Assembly (NCBI GenBank): GCA_964495805.1
Contig: CAZBWV010000113.1
Span: 1-15,004 of the forward strand
DNA: 15,004 bases
Direction: 5' to 3'
From: JALXCH01 sp964495805
GTDB lineage: Bacteria; Calditrichota; Calditrichia; RBG-13-44-9
Part shown: one piece after another, positions 14,156 through 15,004 of the stretch
Position numbering within the stretch: position 1 is the stretch's first letter
Layout of the letters: the number at the start of each line of letters is the position of its first letter
The notes under the pieces: model-generated
The model's database searches: none
Told to the model about the DNA's origin: nothing
The model's input: the letters and a program-made list of their open reading frames with translations, nothing else
Position numbers and translations under genes: made by a program

Positions 14156-15004
14156 ATGGCAACGGTGGAAGATCAGGAACTTTTGGAAATGTTTGTTGAA
14201 GAGTCCAGAGAACATCTGGATGGAATTGAAGCAGATTTTCTTCAGATAGAAGAAATGGGAGAAGATGTTGATGCCGAACTGGTGAATAATGTTTTCCGCG
14301 CTATTCATTCGGTAAAAGGCGGAGCAGGATTTCTGGGATTGGAAGTCATTAAAAATCTTGCTCACAGTATGGAAAATGTTTTAAATCTGGTTCGAAATCA
14401 TCGGCTAATTCCTACTCCGGAGGTTGTTAATGTATTGCTGAATTCACTGGATGTTTTAAAAGAACTTATTGAGAATGTCGATTCCAGCGATCAAATAGAT
14501 GTGAGCGAACAATTACGTGCGCTGGATGATGCCGTAGCGGCTCAGAACGGACAAACAGAAACGGCTCCGTCTGCTCAATCATCAGGAGCCGAATCTTCCT
14601 CTACTTCGGTGGCATCGGAGGATCAGTCTGACCAATCTCAATCGGAAGCTTCCACTGCAGAGACCCAATCGTCGCTGGAAGACCTTCCCCCAGATGGTCT
14701 GGTGGAATTGAAATTACCGAATGGGAGAATAATTTTTACCTTAACCCGCGAAAATTGGGAGAAAGCGTTAAAAGGGGGAAAATTTTTATATGTTGTTTTG
14801 TTCGATTGGCAAAATGATCTCGATCGGGATTTGCGATGTGTGGAAAAGAAGATCAACGATATTAAAACTACCGGAGCGTTTCTGGATAGCAAAATTGATG
14901 TGGAAGAAATACCCGACCTTGACAATTTAACTCCCGAAGTATTTGTTCCTTTTTATGTTCTGTTTGCCACCGTACTGGAACCATACATTATTCCCACACT
15001 GCTA
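14156..15004 (+). CDS. cheA: Chemotaxis histidine kinase CheA (N-terminal part, cut by window end)
   Basis: The first 283 codons are open to the last base of the window; the kinase, dimerisation and CheW-like domains lie beyond. Residues 1-~105 are the HPt (P1) domain: the helix ELLEMFVEESREHLDGIEAD leads to AIHSVKGGAGFLG, with the phospho-acceptor His51, followed by HSMENVLNLVR. Residues ~130-175 are a low-complexity Ser/Gln/Glu-rich linker. Residues ~182-283 form an alpha/beta module (LVELKLPNGRIIFTL, LKGGKFLYVVLFDW, GAFLDSKIDVEEIPDL, FYVLFATVLEP). I recognise such a module between P1 and the dimerisation domain in CheA of spirochaetes and deltaproteobacteria-like groups; it takes the place of the P2 domain. 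AAGGGA (14144-14149) is 6 bases from the ATG. Another HPt protein is the alternative, but the context favours CheA. Confidence 0.88.
   Translation, partial: MATVEDQELLEMFVEESREHLDGIEADFLQIEEMGEDVDAELVNNVFRAIHSVKGGAGFLGLEVIKNLAHSMENVLNLVRNHRLIPTPEVVNVLLNSLDVLKELIENVDSSDQIDVSEQLRALDDAVAAQNGQTETAPSAQSSGAESSSTSVASEDQSDQSQSEASTAETQSSLEDLPPDGLVELKLPNGRIIFTLTRENWEKALKGGKFLYVVLFDWQNDLDRDLRCVEKKINDIKTTGAFLDSKIDVEEIPDLDNLTPEVFVPFYVLFATVLEPYIIPTLL

Overview
The window reads as bacterial chromosome from a member of the Fibrobacterota-Chlorobiota-Bacteroidota (FCB) side of the tree, most plausibly Calditrichota, Ignavibacteria or a KSB1-like relative. This rests mainly on the C-terminus of the 998-residue secreted protein (NQNYPNPFNPTTTI, then YNVLGQEVATLVD and PSGVYIYRLET), which is the type IX secretion (Por) sorting-domain style of those groups. 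The taxon is an inference; no rRNA or other marker is present.

Left block (1-7877, all + strand). Valyl-tRNA synthetase (valS), a secreted DUF4139-type protein, a one-TM PEGA-repeat protein, the RarA/MgsA AAA+ ATPase and a small unrecognised protein follow each other with gaps of 8, 8, 36 and 20 bases. This looks like one transcription unit mixing housekeeping genes with an envelope gene pair. Start codons were moved downstream of the longest ORF for two genes (to 4045 and 7377) because Shine-Dalgarno (SD) sequences sit in front of the later ATGs.

Middle block (7878-12056). A large exported protein (7989-10985) combines a beta-propeller-like N-terminal part, two ASPM/SPD-2/Hydin-like domains, an FG-GAP/PQQ-like propeller with six Asp-rich loops, and a T9SS sorting tail. 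It converges on a minus-strand TPR protein, probably a lipoprotein (11088-12056). A perfect 12-bp inverted repeat between them can serve as a terminator for both.

Right block (12057-15004). After a 415-base AT-rich non-coding gap comes chemotaxis: cheY, a cheZ-like CheY-P phosphatase, a 95-residue STAS-domain protein, and the first 283 codons of cheA, cut by the window end. Both sub-operons (cheY-cheZ and STAS-cheA) have upstream a good match to the sigma-28 (FliA) promoter consensus TAAAGTTT-N11-GCCGATAA, each with exactly 11 bases of spacer. They therefore look like separately initiated units of one flagellar/chemotaxis regulon. CheA (HPt His51) would phosphorylate CheY (Asp55), and the CheZ-like protein (Asp129/Gln133) would dephosphorylate it. 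The STAS protein has no serine at the usual phosphorylation site, and its role is unclear.

I see no CRISPR array, insertion sequence, tRNA, rRNA or phage gene. The most rewarding points are the paired sigma-28 promoters, the serine-less STAS protein coupled to cheA, the cheZ-like gene, and the uncharacterised DUF4139-PEGA pair.
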